From: CAYRVX01 sp964427875
Lineage (GTDB): Bacteria; Planctomycetota; Phycisphaerae; SM23-33
Assembly: GCA_964427875.1 (NCBI GenBank)
Contig: CAYRVX010000006.1
Location: 50,118-114,117, forward strand
DNA: 64,000 nt
Direction: 5' to 3'
Below, one piece after another: positions 39,041 to 47,008 of this stretch; position 1 is the stretch's first letter; every line of letters begins with the position of its first letter. The position numbers were made by a program, and so were the translations under genes. The notes beneath the pieces are model-generated. The model searched no databases and was not told where the DNA came from. It was given only the letters and a program-made list of their open reading frames with translations.

Positions 39041-40030
39041 TCAGGCGCCCAGGGCGGACTGCTCTTTGGCGATGCGGTCCAGGAAGGCGTGGCGTTGGGG
39101 GTCCGGTTGGTAGGCGTCGGCGCGTCGGCGGTAGTGCTCGGCCGCCCGGCGCATGGCCTCGTCCAGGCCGACCTTGCACTCGAAGCGCCCCGCGACGGAC
39201 ATCACCTTCGTGTTGTCGAACAGGACCGACCAGGTCTTGTCGCCCAGCAGCGGCCCGGCCCATTCGGCGTTGTACTGAACGAGCGTCTCGGTGGGCACGT
39301 GGACGATCCGCGGCTCGGCCCCGATCGCCCGCCCGGCGGCGGCGAAGATCTCGTTCCACGTGAACGACTCCATGTGACGCGTGATGTGAAACGCCTCGCC
39401 GAGGGCCCGCCCGTTGCCGAGCAGGTCGCAGAAGCACGCCGCGAAGTCGCTGCTGTGCGTCAGCGTCCAGAGGCCCGTGCCGTCGCCGTGGACGATGATC
39501 GGCCGGCCGTTGAGCATTCGCCAGGCCCAGTCGTCGCCGCGCCCGATGCCGCCGGGAAAGCGCGTCCGGAGCGTGTGGCTGGGGCGGACGACCGTCACCG
39601 CCAGCCTGCCCGCCGCGTGCTCCCCCATCAGGTACGCCTCCATCTCGGCCTTCGTGCGGCTGTACTGCCAGTAGGGGTTCTCCAGCGGCGTTTCCTCGGT
39701 GACCACGTAGTGCCTCGGCGGCTTCTGGTACGCCGAGGCCGTCGAGATGAACACGTACTGCCCGCAGTTGCCCGCGAAGACCTCCACGTCCCGCCGGACC
39801 GTCGCGAGGTCGTACGCGAGGAACTGGCAGACGACGTCCCAGGTCTCCCTGCCCAGCTCGGCGTAGGCCGCGTCGTCGGCCAGGTCGCCGGTGATCCGCC
39901 GCACGCCGTCGGGCAGCGGCTCGGGGTTCCGCCCGCGGTTGAAGACCGTCACGTCCCGCCCGAGCCGGGCATCGCGCCTCACGCACTCGTACGAGATCTC
40001 GCCCGTCCCGCCAACGTAAAGCACCTTCAT
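39041..40030 (-). CDS. NAD-dependent epimerase/dehydratase-like protein
   Basis: The 329-residue product is an extended short-chain dehydrogenase. The N-terminus 'KVLYVGGTGEISYECVRRD' is the nucleotide-binding loop, with a Ser in place of the usual last Gly. 'DVVCQFLAYDLATVRRDVE', 'YVFISTASAY' and the catalytic 'YSRTK' follow. 'VVRPSHTLRTRFPG' and 'HSSDFAACFCDLLGN' belong to the substrate domain. Members act on nucleotide sugars or related carbonyl compounds; the exact reaction cannot be told. It lies four bases after the pectate-lyase-like gene and probably shares its transcript. Confidence 0.85.
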   Translation of the reverse strand: MKVLYVGGTGEISYECVRRDARLGRDVTVFNRGRNPEPLPDGVRRITGDLADDAAYAELGRETWDVVCQFLAYDLATVRRDVEVFAGNCGQYVFISTASAYQKPPRHYVVTEETPLENPYWQYSRTKAEMEAYLMGEHAAGRLAVTVVRPSHTLRTRFPGGIGRGDDWAWRMLNGRPIIVHGDGTGLWTLTHSSDFAACFCDLLGNGRALGEAFHITRHMESFTWNEIFAAAGRAIGAEPRIVHVPTETLVQYNAEWAGPLLGDKTWSVLFDNTKVMSVAGRFECKVGLDEAMRRAAEHYRRRADAYQPDPQRHAFLDRIAKEQSALGA

Positions 40031-40034
40031 CCTG

Positions 40035-41408
40035 TCAGCCTCCTGTCCTCACATCTCTGATCGCCTGGGCGACCCTCTTGTCCGCCAGCTCGTTGACGTA
40101 GAACTCGATCCACGTGTACCCGCGGTGGCGGTCGCCCTTGGATGCGCCGGGCGGGACGACTGCCGAGGCGTCGGCCGGGTCCTCGGGGTCGAGCTTGTGG
40201 GCACGTTCCCACTTGTCCGGCATGCCGTCGCCGTCGGTGTCCCTCGGCGCGCTCGGCGGCAGTTCGGGACCTTTCAGTCCGCCGGCGGGCTCGTGGCGGC
40301 CCCACCGGCCCGTGCCGCCGCGGACCTCCTCGACCATCCGCCGGCTGACGGCGTCGCGGGGCAGGCAGCCGGCCCGGGCGAGGACTACCTCGTAGGCCTC
40401 CTTCGCGCCGTGCGTCTTGACCGGCGGGGCGGGCCAGGGCCGCCCGGCCAGCGGCTTCGACGTCGATTCGGCCACCCCGCCCAGCCACGTGCAGACGTTG
40501 CCCGCCGCGTGCAGCGCCGCGTTCTGCCGGTGATAGAAGAGCTTATCGAGCGTCCGGCCCCGCACGTGTCGGCGGACGTCCGGGCCGTCCTTGAAGTAGT
40601 TGGCGATCAGGTTCACGCGGAACGGCCCGCCGACAGAGCGGCGGTTCATGCTCAGCGGGTGCATCGTGAACGGCAGGAGGTAGTTGTAGATCACGTTGTT
40701 GCGGTGGTCCACTACGTCGCAGCCGATCAGCGGGGCTCGCTTGGAGTGATGGGCGAAGAGGTTGTGATGGATCGTCACGCTGCCCGTCGGCGTGTACCCG
40801 ATGATCATGCCGTAGTTGTGCCGCCCCTTCGTGTGCCCCACCGTGTCGGACTCCTCGATCGCGCACCACTGAACCGTCATGTTGCTCGAGCCGCAGAGGT
40901 CCATGTTCTCGTCGGAGCCCCACGAGCAGGAGACGTGATCGATGATGAGCGAGTCGGTGTTGGTGATCTGGAGGCAGTCGCCTCCCGCCCAGCGCCGCGT
41001 GGCCCGGGGCGGGCGGGACCGGATGAAGCGGATGACGACGTTGCGGACCGGCGGCTGAATGCGGTACCGCGTTCGCAGCATCCCCTCGATCGTGATCCCC
41101 TCGCCCGGCGCGGTCTGCCCGGCGACGGTCAGGCCGCCCTCGGTGATGGTGACGTGCCCGCGGATGACGCCGCTGACGTCGAAGACGACGATTCGCGGCC
41201 CCTTTGCCTGGCACGCGGCCTGAAGGCTGCCCGCCCCGGACGTCTTCAGGTTGGTGACCTTGATGACGCGTCCGCCGCGCCCGCCGGTGGCGGCGGCCCC
41301 GAACCCCTCGGCGCCCGGGAAGGCCGGGACCTTCTCCTCCCGGCCCGCTGTCTCCAAGCCGACCGTCGCGAGCGCCACCGTCAGACACACCGCCGCCGCA
41401 GAATGCAT
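40035..41408 (-). CDS. Secreted pectate-lyase-like beta-helix protein
   Basis: The 457-residue product has a short signal peptide 'SAAAVCLTVALATVGLETAG'. A family 1-like right-handed beta helix follows: 'FPGAEGFGAAATGGRGGRVI', 'GPRIVVFDVSGVIRG', 'ITIEGMLRTRYR', 'VVIRFIRSRPP', 'SLIIDHVSCSWGSDENMDL', 'HHNLFAHHSKRAPLIG' and 'NNVIYNYLLPFTMH'. This is the standard order for pectate lyase C-like proteins of planctomycetes. A calcium-binding-type repeat 'DTDGDGMPDKWERAHKLDP' lies near residue 390. It should cleave polyuronates outside the cell, although a pectate substrate is not proven. The gene precedes the epimerase gene in the same direction. Confidence 0.85.
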   Translation of the reverse strand: MHSAAAVCLTVALATVGLETAGREEKVPAFPGAEGFGAAATGGRGGRVIKVTNLKTSGAGSLQAACQAKGPRIVVFDVSGVIRGHVTITEGGLTVAGQTAPGEGITIEGMLRTRYRIQPPVRNVVIRFIRSRPPRATRRWAGGDCLQITNTDSLIIDHVSCSWGSDENMDLCGSSNMTVQWCAIEESDTVGHTKGRHNYGMIIGYTPTGSVTIHHNLFAHHSKRAPLIGCDVVDHRNNVIYNYLLPFTMHPLSMNRRSVGGPFRVNLIANYFKDGPDVRRHVRGRTLDKLFYHRQNAALHAAGNVCTWLGGVAESTSKPLAGRPWPAPPVKTHGAKEAYEVVLARAGCLPRDAVSRRMVEEVRGGTGRWGRHEPAGGLKGPELPPSAPRDTDGDGMPDKWERAHKLDPEDPADASAVVPPGASKGDRHRGYTWIEFYVNELADKRVAQAIRDVRTGG

Positions 41409-41541
41409 GTCAGTTCCTCAGCGGGGAATGGTATCGGAAGGTCCGCCGCAACACAAACCAAGCCGATTGCCTTTGATCGCCCGCCGGCCGCGGGGCATTG
41501 GTAGGACCGCATGACACGAGACTCACGAAAAGCGCACGGAA

Positions 41542-41934
41542 ATGGCTGAGAAACTTGCGGCACCGGGCGGTCCGAGGGCGATCCCCGAGGGCGCGATCAA
41601 GCCCTGGCCGTCGTCGGCCGCCTGCTGCATTCACCACAACTGCATCCCGGTCCTCGTGGACATCGACTGGGATACGACGAACATCGACGCCGACCGGATC
41701 GCCGCGGCCGTCACGCACCGCACGAAGGCGATCGTGGCGGTTCACCTGCACGGCCACGCCGACGACGCCGCGGGCCTTCGCGACAGGATCGTCTGGGCCC
41801 TGAAGGCCGAGGGCGCCGGCGTCGGCACCTGGCAGGGCTGGCCCGTGCCGCAGATGACCGCCTTCCAGGCGAAGAACGCCTACGGCAGGGGCTGTCCCTG
41901 GTCGTGCTGGGCCGGGCGGAAGAGATCGACTCAA
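41542..41934 (+). pseudogene. Collapsed DegT/DnrJ/EryC1-type aminotransferase
   Basis: Three separate parts of a sugar aminotransferase are joined in one frame: the N-terminus 'MAEKLAAPGGPRAIPEG', a middle part 'IHHNCIPVLVDIDWDTTNID' with 'HRTKAIVAVHLHGHADD', and a C-terminal part 'GVGTWQGWPVPQMTAFQAK' ending 'YGRGCPWSC' at 41907. Complete enzymes are about 380-430 residues. The PLP-lysine region and most of the fold are missing. Beyond 41907 the frame continues without homology into repeat sequence. This is a gene remnant with two internal deletions, unless the assembly has lost sequence. Confidence 0.6.
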
Positions 41935-42086
41935 ACAAGGCTCCTGCGGCCCGGCCAGGGGAGCTTTTTTTGGCGTGGTTCAGATGCGGGTAACATTCCG
42001 CCGCCGCTTCGCCCGCAGCCCGCGGCGCCGCCCGGGGGAGGCCCAACTCGTGCTTCGCAGCGAAGTACTGCTTCGCAGAGTAGCAA

Positions 42087-42130
42087 GGGCCGGAAGGACC
42101 TGCCTGCCGGCAGGCAGGTCCTTTCGGCCC
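42087..42130. repeat. 44-base near-perfect palindrome
   Basis: The left arm GGGCCGGAAGGACCTGCC plus TGCC is mirrored directly by the right arm with a single G-T mismatch and no loop. The core ACCTGCCTGCC/GGCAGGCAGGT is the same palindrome that forms the second hairpin of the element at 37757-37885. The core may be a tiny insertion in the loop of an older hairpin. Confidence 0.7.
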
Positions 42131-42190
42131 GCCGTGTGCGAGGACAAATCCGGGGAGCTTTCCTCTTCGCCCCGTACGGGGCGGTACGTG

Positions 42191-42356
42191 GGTAGCCCAG
42201 GGCGACCGGAGGGAGCCCTGGGTACGCGTCACCCTTTGTGCGGAGCCTCGTATGGGGCGACCGTGAGGTACGGTCACCCCTGCCGGGGTTCCGCGAAATA
42301 CACGCCCTGCAAACCCAGGGCTTGCGGCAAACAGCGCCGCGGCGCCCTGGGCTACC
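42191..42356. repeat. MITE-like element with 14-base terminal inverted repeats
   Basis: The ends GGTAGCCCAGGGCG (42191-42204) and CGCCCTGGGCTACC (42343-42356) are perfect inverted repeats 166 bases apart overall. Nested inside are AGCCCTGGGT (42214-42223) and ACCCAGGGCT (42313-42322). No open frame is carried. It resembles a non-autonomous transposon derivative. Confidence 0.65.
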
Positions 42357-42545
42357 AACGTCCGCTCCTCCGGAGCTAACAGATTACAGAAACAATCGTT
42401 ACGGACCGCCGGGAAACATTCTCACACACGGCCCGCCGGGCCTCGTCTGTAGACTCGTGGGTTCCCAAGACTCGCAGGCGCTGTTACGTGGGAACTATCG
42501 TTTCTGAACCAGGCCGCTTTTTTTGAAAAATCCCTGCAATAATCA

Positions 42546-42574
42546 ATGACATGGCTGCGTTTATTGTATATAAT
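42546..42574 (+). promoter_or_regulatory. Orphan consensus sigma-70 promoter
   Basis: ATGACA (-35, five of six) and a perfect TATAAT (-10) are spaced by exactly 17 bases inside an AT-rich island. The nearest recognised gene on this strand starts 445 bases downstream. The transcript, starting near 42581, may be a small RNA or a long leader of the WD40 gene. Confidence 0.6.
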
Positions 42575-42895
42575 ACTATCAAGGGGCATGGTTGTGGTCT
42601 GACCTGATCGCAGGATGCAAGAGCCTGGGGGAGAACGCCGCAGAAGCTCTTTTACGAAACAAAGCCATTTTTCCGAAAACCATCTATAAGCGCTTTTTAT
42701 ATAAGCACTTGTGTCGGCCGGCCCCGAGTTTTGCCTTGAGCGCAACTCCGCTGGCGGAACCGAGCGGGGCGGCCTGTCGGCCGGAGCCGCCGCGTCCCTC
42801 GGCGATCCGGCGGGGGGTGGATCCCGGTGCGGATGCCGCCTGACGGGGCCCTCGCGGCCGCCGGCACCATCGTCCCGGACCAGCCGGAAAGACTT

Positions 42896-42924
42896 CGTGC
42901 ATTCTCGCATGGATTCACTATAAT
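42896..42924 (+). promoter_or_regulatory. Possible promoter of the WD40 gene
   Basis: A perfect TATAAT lies at 42919-42924, about 95 bases before the WD40 ATG. The matching -35 position (CGTGCA) is poor, so an activator may be required, or this may be chance. Confidence 0.35.
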
Positions 42925-43018
42925 GGTTGGCACACCGGGTCGCGGGCGATGGGGAGTGTTGTCGGCCGCATGATCTCAACCGGGAACTTGTCTGCCGCCG
43001 GGCGGCGTGGAGGTAGCC

Positions 43019-46000
43019 ATGAAGCCTGTCTGGCGTTCGTTGTGCTGCGCGGCCGTTGTGTGTGCGGTCCTGTTCGGCGCTGCTGTGGCCGAGGAAGCCG
43101 AGCAGGTGTTCAACTCGCTCTACGGCAAGGACTATCGCAGGGTCCTCTCGACGAGTGACCGGGCCGATGACATCGCGCTGGCCAGGCAGTTGGTCGAGGC
43201 GACCAAGGCAGCCGCCAACCATCCGAAGCTCTTCGCACTGCTCTGCGAGAAGGCCCACCTTCTCGCCGGCAAGCATCCCGTCGGATACGAGACCGCCATC
43301 GAGGCGATGAAGCTCCTGGCCGAGAAGGTGCCGGAAAAGAGGAAGGACTGCCGTGAGAAGCTCCTGACGTTGTACCAGGTGCGGTACGGTTCCAGCCCGC
43401 GTGACGCCCGCGCCGCCGCCGGCGAGGACCTGATCGACTACCTCATGACGGTGGCCGAGGAATGCGGCACCGAGGGCGATTGCACGTCGGCCGTGCGGTA
43501 TCTGCGCCGGGCGTCCTACGTGGCCCGGGCCGTCCGCTCCGGCAGCAGCGACGCCATCATCGAGAAGCTCAAGCGTTTCATCGCCCTGGACCGAACGGCC
43601 AAGGACATCCAGCGGGCGAAGGCCCTTCTGAGAGCCGACCCGCTGGACTCCGCCGCCCGCCCCCGGCTGGTCCGGCTGTACCTCGTGGAGAAGGACGATC
43701 CGGCCGAGGCGGCCAAGTACCTCGGCACCGCCTGCGACGAGGCGATGAAGACCTGCGTTCCCCTCGTGGTGAAGGACGCGAGCTCACTGGCCGACGCCGT
43801 GTGTCTGGAGCTGGCCGAGTGGTACCGCAGCCTGTCGGCAAAGGCCTCGGCGTTCGCCAGGCCGGCCATGCTCCGCCGCGCGAGGGGCTACTACGAGGTC
43901 TTCCTGGCCAAACACGCCGCCAGGGACATGTCCCGCACGAAGGCGGAACTGGCGCTGGATAAGGTCAAGCAGGCGCTGGCGGCATACGAGGCGAGCGCGG
44001 CGCCGAGGCCGGCGAGCGGCACGCGGACCGTGCGGCTCCCGCCGCGAGCCGGGCAAGCGGGCGGGCCCTTCGGCGCCTTGGCGCTGGTGAGTCAGCCCGG
44101 GCCGGTGACGGGCGGGCAGCCCTGGACGATCGAGACGAGCCGCCCGCGCGGAAGGCTGCTGGCCGTGGCCTTCAGCCGCGATGGGAAGCACGTTGCCATG
44201 GGCGGCCGCAGCGGCGTCATCCGCATCTGCGACGCGGCCACGGGAAAGCTCGCCCGGGTCCTCATGGGCCACGACGGGGGCATCCACGCCCTGGCCTACT
44301 CGCCGAGGGGCGGCACGCTGGCCTCGGCGGGCTCCGACAAGACGATCCGGCTGTGGAACGCCCAGACCGGTCGATGCCTGCGAGCGCTGACCGGCCACAA
44401 GCGGGCCGTAACCTCCGTCTCGTGGTCGCCGGACGGCAGGACGCTGGCAACCGGGAGCTGGGACAGGCGCGTGGCGCTGTGGGACGTCCGGTCGGGCAAG
44501 GCGACGCTTCTGCTTCCGGAGCACGGGCACGAAGTGCGGGCCGTGGCGTGGGCGCCGAACGGCAAGTGGCTGGCGACCGCGGGGGACTACAGCGACGGCC
44601 AGGTCGCCGTCTGGGATGCCCGCGGCCGGTGTCGCGACGTCATCAAGGGCGGCTCAGCCATCTGCGCCTTTGCGTGGTCGCCCGACAGCAGGTACCTGGC
44701 CTTCGGGGGAAAGCACCGCCACGACGTCGCGGTGTACGTGTGGCACTGCGCCCTGCGAAAGGTCGTCAAGGAGCTCAAGGACAACGTGAAGGAGACGTCG
44801 GTCCTCGCGTGGTCGCCGGACGGGAAGAAGCTCGCCTCGGAGGGAACGCAGGGGACGATCATTGGCTGGGAGACCAAGTCCTGGCGGATCGCCTTCAGCC
44901 TGGCGTTCATGGAGAAGTCCGGCGGCGACGAGGGAGCGGCCGACCTGGCATGGTCGCCGGACGGCAAGACCATCGTCGCCTGCGGCAACGAGCACCGCAA
45001 TCACGGCGTGGTGAAGGCGGGGCTCTGGAACATAGAGACCGGGCGGAACGTCTGGCTGACCGACATGCGCATCCCCCGCATCACCGCCATGGCCTATTCC
45101 TCGGACGGCCGGAAGCTGGCCTACTGCTCCTACCAGAAAGACAAGAGGCCGGTGATCTGGACTTGCAGCGGCCAGTCGGGACAGGTGCACAAGCGGTGGG
45201 AAGCCCACGAGGGAGAGGCCGGCGTGCTGGCGTGTTCGCCGGACGGCAAGACACTGGCCGCCGGAACGAAGGACACGCTGCAACTGTGGGACGCGAACTC
45301 CGGCGTCTTGCAGCACAAGATCGAGGGCCAGCGCGGCGAGGTCTCGGGCGTCGCGTGGTCGCCGGACGGCAAGAAGGTGGCCGAGTGCAGTGCGGACGCT
45401 TCGCCTCGGATCTTCGACGCCCACTCCGGCGAGGTCCGCAAGCAGATGACGGAGAAGCAGGGCTCCGGCCACGACCTCGCCTGGTCGCCCGACGGCAAGT
45501 GGCTGGCCGTCCCCACGTCCCACTCCGGGGACCGGATCTACGTGTGGGATTGCGGCGCCGACCGCCCCCCGGACGTGTTCCCCGGGCCTCGCGGGGGAGT
45601 CTACGCCGTCGTCTGGTCGCCCGACAGCAAGATGCTGGCCACCGGCTCCGGCGACGGAACCGTAGGGATATGGGGCGTCAGGCCGTGCCGGCCGATCAAA
45701 ACGCTCGCCGGCCACGAGCGCCAAGTCCGTGCGGTGGCCTGGTCGCCGGACGGCAAGACGCTCGCCTCCGGCCAGCGCGGCGACAGGGAGACGCCGGAGA
45801 TCCGGCTGTGGGACATGCGCCAGGGGGAGCTGCTGGCCACGCTCGGCGGGCACACCCGCGACATCGTCAACCTCGCCTGGTCGGCGGACAGCAAGGTACT
45901 GGCCTCGGCGTGCCAGAAGATCATCCGCCTGTGGGACGCCAAGGGCCGCCGGGCGGTCCTCACCGTCCTGCCGGTCGCCGACGTCGGTCACATCGCCGTC

Positions 46001-46150
46001 AACTACAACGGCCACTTCCGCGCGCCCAAGGGCCTCGACGCCGAAAAGGACATCGTCTACGTCAGCGCCGAGGGCCCCGACGTGCTCGCGCCGTCGGAGT
46101 TCGCCAAGAAGTACGGCTGGAAGAACGACCCCGACAAGGTCGGCCGGTGA
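43019..46150 (+). CDS. Secreted WD40-repeat protein with helical N-terminal domain
   Basis: The start at 43019 has GGAGGT six bases upstream. The 1043-residue product begins with a signal peptide 'SLCCAAVVCAVLFGAAVAEE'. A helical region of about 320 residues resembles repeats of helix pairs ('KKDPAEAAKYLG'-like). From about residue 370 to 985 there are about 14 WD40-type blades, recognisable by recurrent 'AWSPDGK' followed by 'LA-x-G/A' and closing 'LWD'. These probably form two seven-bladed propellers. The end 'SEFAKKYGWKNDPDKV' is a tail common in planctomycete WD40 proteins. It is likely a scaffold in the periplasm or on the surface; no enzyme domain is seen. Confidence 0.85.
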   Translation: MKPVWRSLCCAAVVCAVLFGAAVAEEAEQVFNSLYGKDYRRVLSTSDRADDIALARQLVEATKAAANHPKLFALLCEKAHLLAGKHPVGYETAIEAMKLLAEKVPEKRKDCREKLLTLYQVRYGSSPRDARAAAGEDLIDYLMTVAEECGTEGDCTSAVRYLRRASYVARAVRSGSSDAIIEKLKRFIALDRTAKDIQRAKALLRADPLDSAARPRLVRLYLVEKDDPAEAAKYLGTACDEAMKTCVPLVVKDASSLADAVCLELAEWYRSLSAKASAFARPAMLRRARGYYEVFLAKHAARDMSRTKAELALDKVKQALAAYEASAAPRPASGTRTVRLPPRAGQAGGPFGALALVSQPGPVTGGQPWTIETSRPRGRLLAVAFSRDGKHVAMGGRSGVIRICDAATGKLARVLMGHDGGIHALAYSPRGGTLASAGSDKTIRLWNAQTGRCLRALTGHKRAVTSVSWSPDGRTLATGSWDRRVALWDVRSGKATLLLPEHGHEVRAVAWAPNGKWLATAGDYSDGQVAVWDARGRCRDVIKGGSAICAFAWSPDSRYLAFGGKHRHDVAVYVWHCALRKVVKELKDNVKETSVLAWSPDGKKLASEGTQGTIIGWETKSWRIAFSLAFMEKSGGDEGAADLAWSPDGKTIVACGNEHRNHGVVKAGLWNIETGRNVWLTDMRIPRITAMAYSSDGRKLAYCSYQKDKRPVIWTCSGQSGQVHKRWEAHEGEAGVLACSPDGKTLAAGTKDTLQLWDANSGVLQHKIEGQRGEVSGVAWSPDGKKVAECSADASPRIFDAHSGEVRKQMTEKQGSGHDLAWSPDGKWLAVPTSHSGDRIYVWDCGADRPPDVFPGPRGGVYAVVWSPDSKMLATGSGDGTVGIWGVRPCRPIKTLAGHERQVRAVAWSPDGKTLASGQRGDRETPEIRLWDMRQGELLATLGGHTRDIVNLAWSADSKVLASACQKIIRLWDAKGRRAVLTVLPVADVGHIAVNYNGHFRAPKGLDAEKDIVYVSAEGPDVLAPSEFAKKYGWKNDPDKVGR

Positions 46151-46171
46151 CGCCCGCGACGCGCCTCCGGC

Positions 46172-47008
46172 TCACCGGAGAGTCACGCCCGCCTCGGCCG
46201 CGACGGCTCGGACGTGCTCGGCCGCCCGGGCGTACTCCTCGGCCGTCGGCAGGTGCTCGAGCAGCAGGGGCGTGTCCTCGTCCAGCTTGTCCAGCTCCTT
46301 GAGATACGTGCGATAGTCCAGCCCGCCCAGGCCGGGCCGCACCTCGTCCAGGTGCGTGGTGAGCTGGCCGGACAGGGAGATGTCCTTGGCGTGGCAACTG
46401 CGGATGTGCGGGCCGAGCCTCGCGACGAACTCGCGGATCACCTCGCCCGTGGCGAAGTACCGCCGCGGGCAGTTGATCAGGTTCACCGGGTCGAAGTGCA
46501 CGGCGAATCGCTCGCGGTCGATCGCCTTCATCAGGCGGACGTACTCGCCCGTCGAATCGGGCGGCGCCCACGGCATCGTCTCGAGCGTGTAGTACGTCCG
46601 CGCGGGGCCGACCGAGTCGATGATGTCCCGGACGCACTCGACGATCATGTCGAACGTCTCGTCCGAGAAGTTCTCCCGGCCGGGACCGTCCCACGAGAGC
46701 CCGCGGGAGCCGGCAATGTTCACACAGCACCGGGCGCCGATGCGGTCGGCCAGCGCCAGGGCGGCCTTGCACTTCTCGACGGCCGCGGCGCGCGTCTCGC
46801 CGTCCGGGCTGAGCGGGTTGCTCCACGCGCCCACCTCGGCGATGATGAGGCCCGCCTTCCCCGCCGCGGCGGCGTAGGCGGCGACCACGTCGTCGCCGTC
46901 GTCGGCCCGGGCCGGGCAGTAGGCGGCCCCGTAGCCAAGTCCCCGCACGGCCGCCGCCCAGTCGTCGGGGCCGTCCCACTTCTCGAGAACCGGTCCGCCG
47001 AATCTCAT
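46172..47008 (-). CDS. Sugar phosphate isomerase/epimerase-like TIM-barrel protein
   Basis: The start at 47008 overlaps the stop of the upstream gene as ATGA and begins 'MRFGGPVLEKWDGPDDW'. The 278-residue product matches xylose isomerase-like AP-endonuclease-2 barrels: 'GLIIAEVGAWSNPLSP', 'CCVNIAGSRGLSW', 'YTLETMPWAPPD', 'FAVHFDPVNLINCP', 'IRSCHAKDISL' and 'DTPLLLEHLP'. Metal ligands would be the Glu, Asp, His and Glu in these motifs. It is cytoplasmic and probably converts a sugar or sugar acid. The lipoprotein-type hydratase gene before it is translationally coupled. Confidence 0.82.
   Translation of the reverse strand: MRFGGPVLEKWDGPDDWAAAVRGLGYGAAYCPARADDGDDVVAAYAAAAGKAGLIIAEVGAWSNPLSPDGETRAAAVEKCKAALALADRIGARCCVNIAGSRGLSWDGPGRENFSDETFDMIVECVRDIIDSVGPARTYYTLETMPWAPPDSTGEYVRLMKAIDRERFAVHFDPVNLINCPRRYFATGEVIREFVARLGPHIRSCHAKDISLSGQLTTHLDEVRPGLGGLDYRTYLKELDKLDEDTPLLLEHLPTAEEYARAAEHVRAVAAEAGVTLR

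Larger units (their letters stand above)
41935..43018. other. 1.1 kb intergenic stretch with repeats and an AT-rich promoter segment
   Basis: No convincing gene is seen here. The left half (to about 42370) is repeat-like: a 44-base palindrome at 42087-42130, an inverted-repeat element at 42191-42356 and a hairpin GGGG-GACCG/CGGTC-CCCC near 42255-42281. From about 42480 to 42715 the sequence turns AT-rich, with a consensus promoter at 42546-42574. A small open frame from TTG 42592 to 42843 lacks a good ribosome site and loses any pattern after 45 residues. The last 100 bases lead into the WD40 gene. Confidence 0.6.

Noticed and set aside
41935..42370. Possible CRISPR array because of several repeated palindromic units
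   Set aside because: The units differ in sequence and spacing, and no regular repeat-spacer pattern or cas gene is present.
42592..42843. 83-codon frame downstream of the orphan promoter
   Set aside because: It starts at TTG without a ribosome site and its second half is Pro/Ala/Arg-rich shadow-like sequence. A short coding RNA cannot be excluded.
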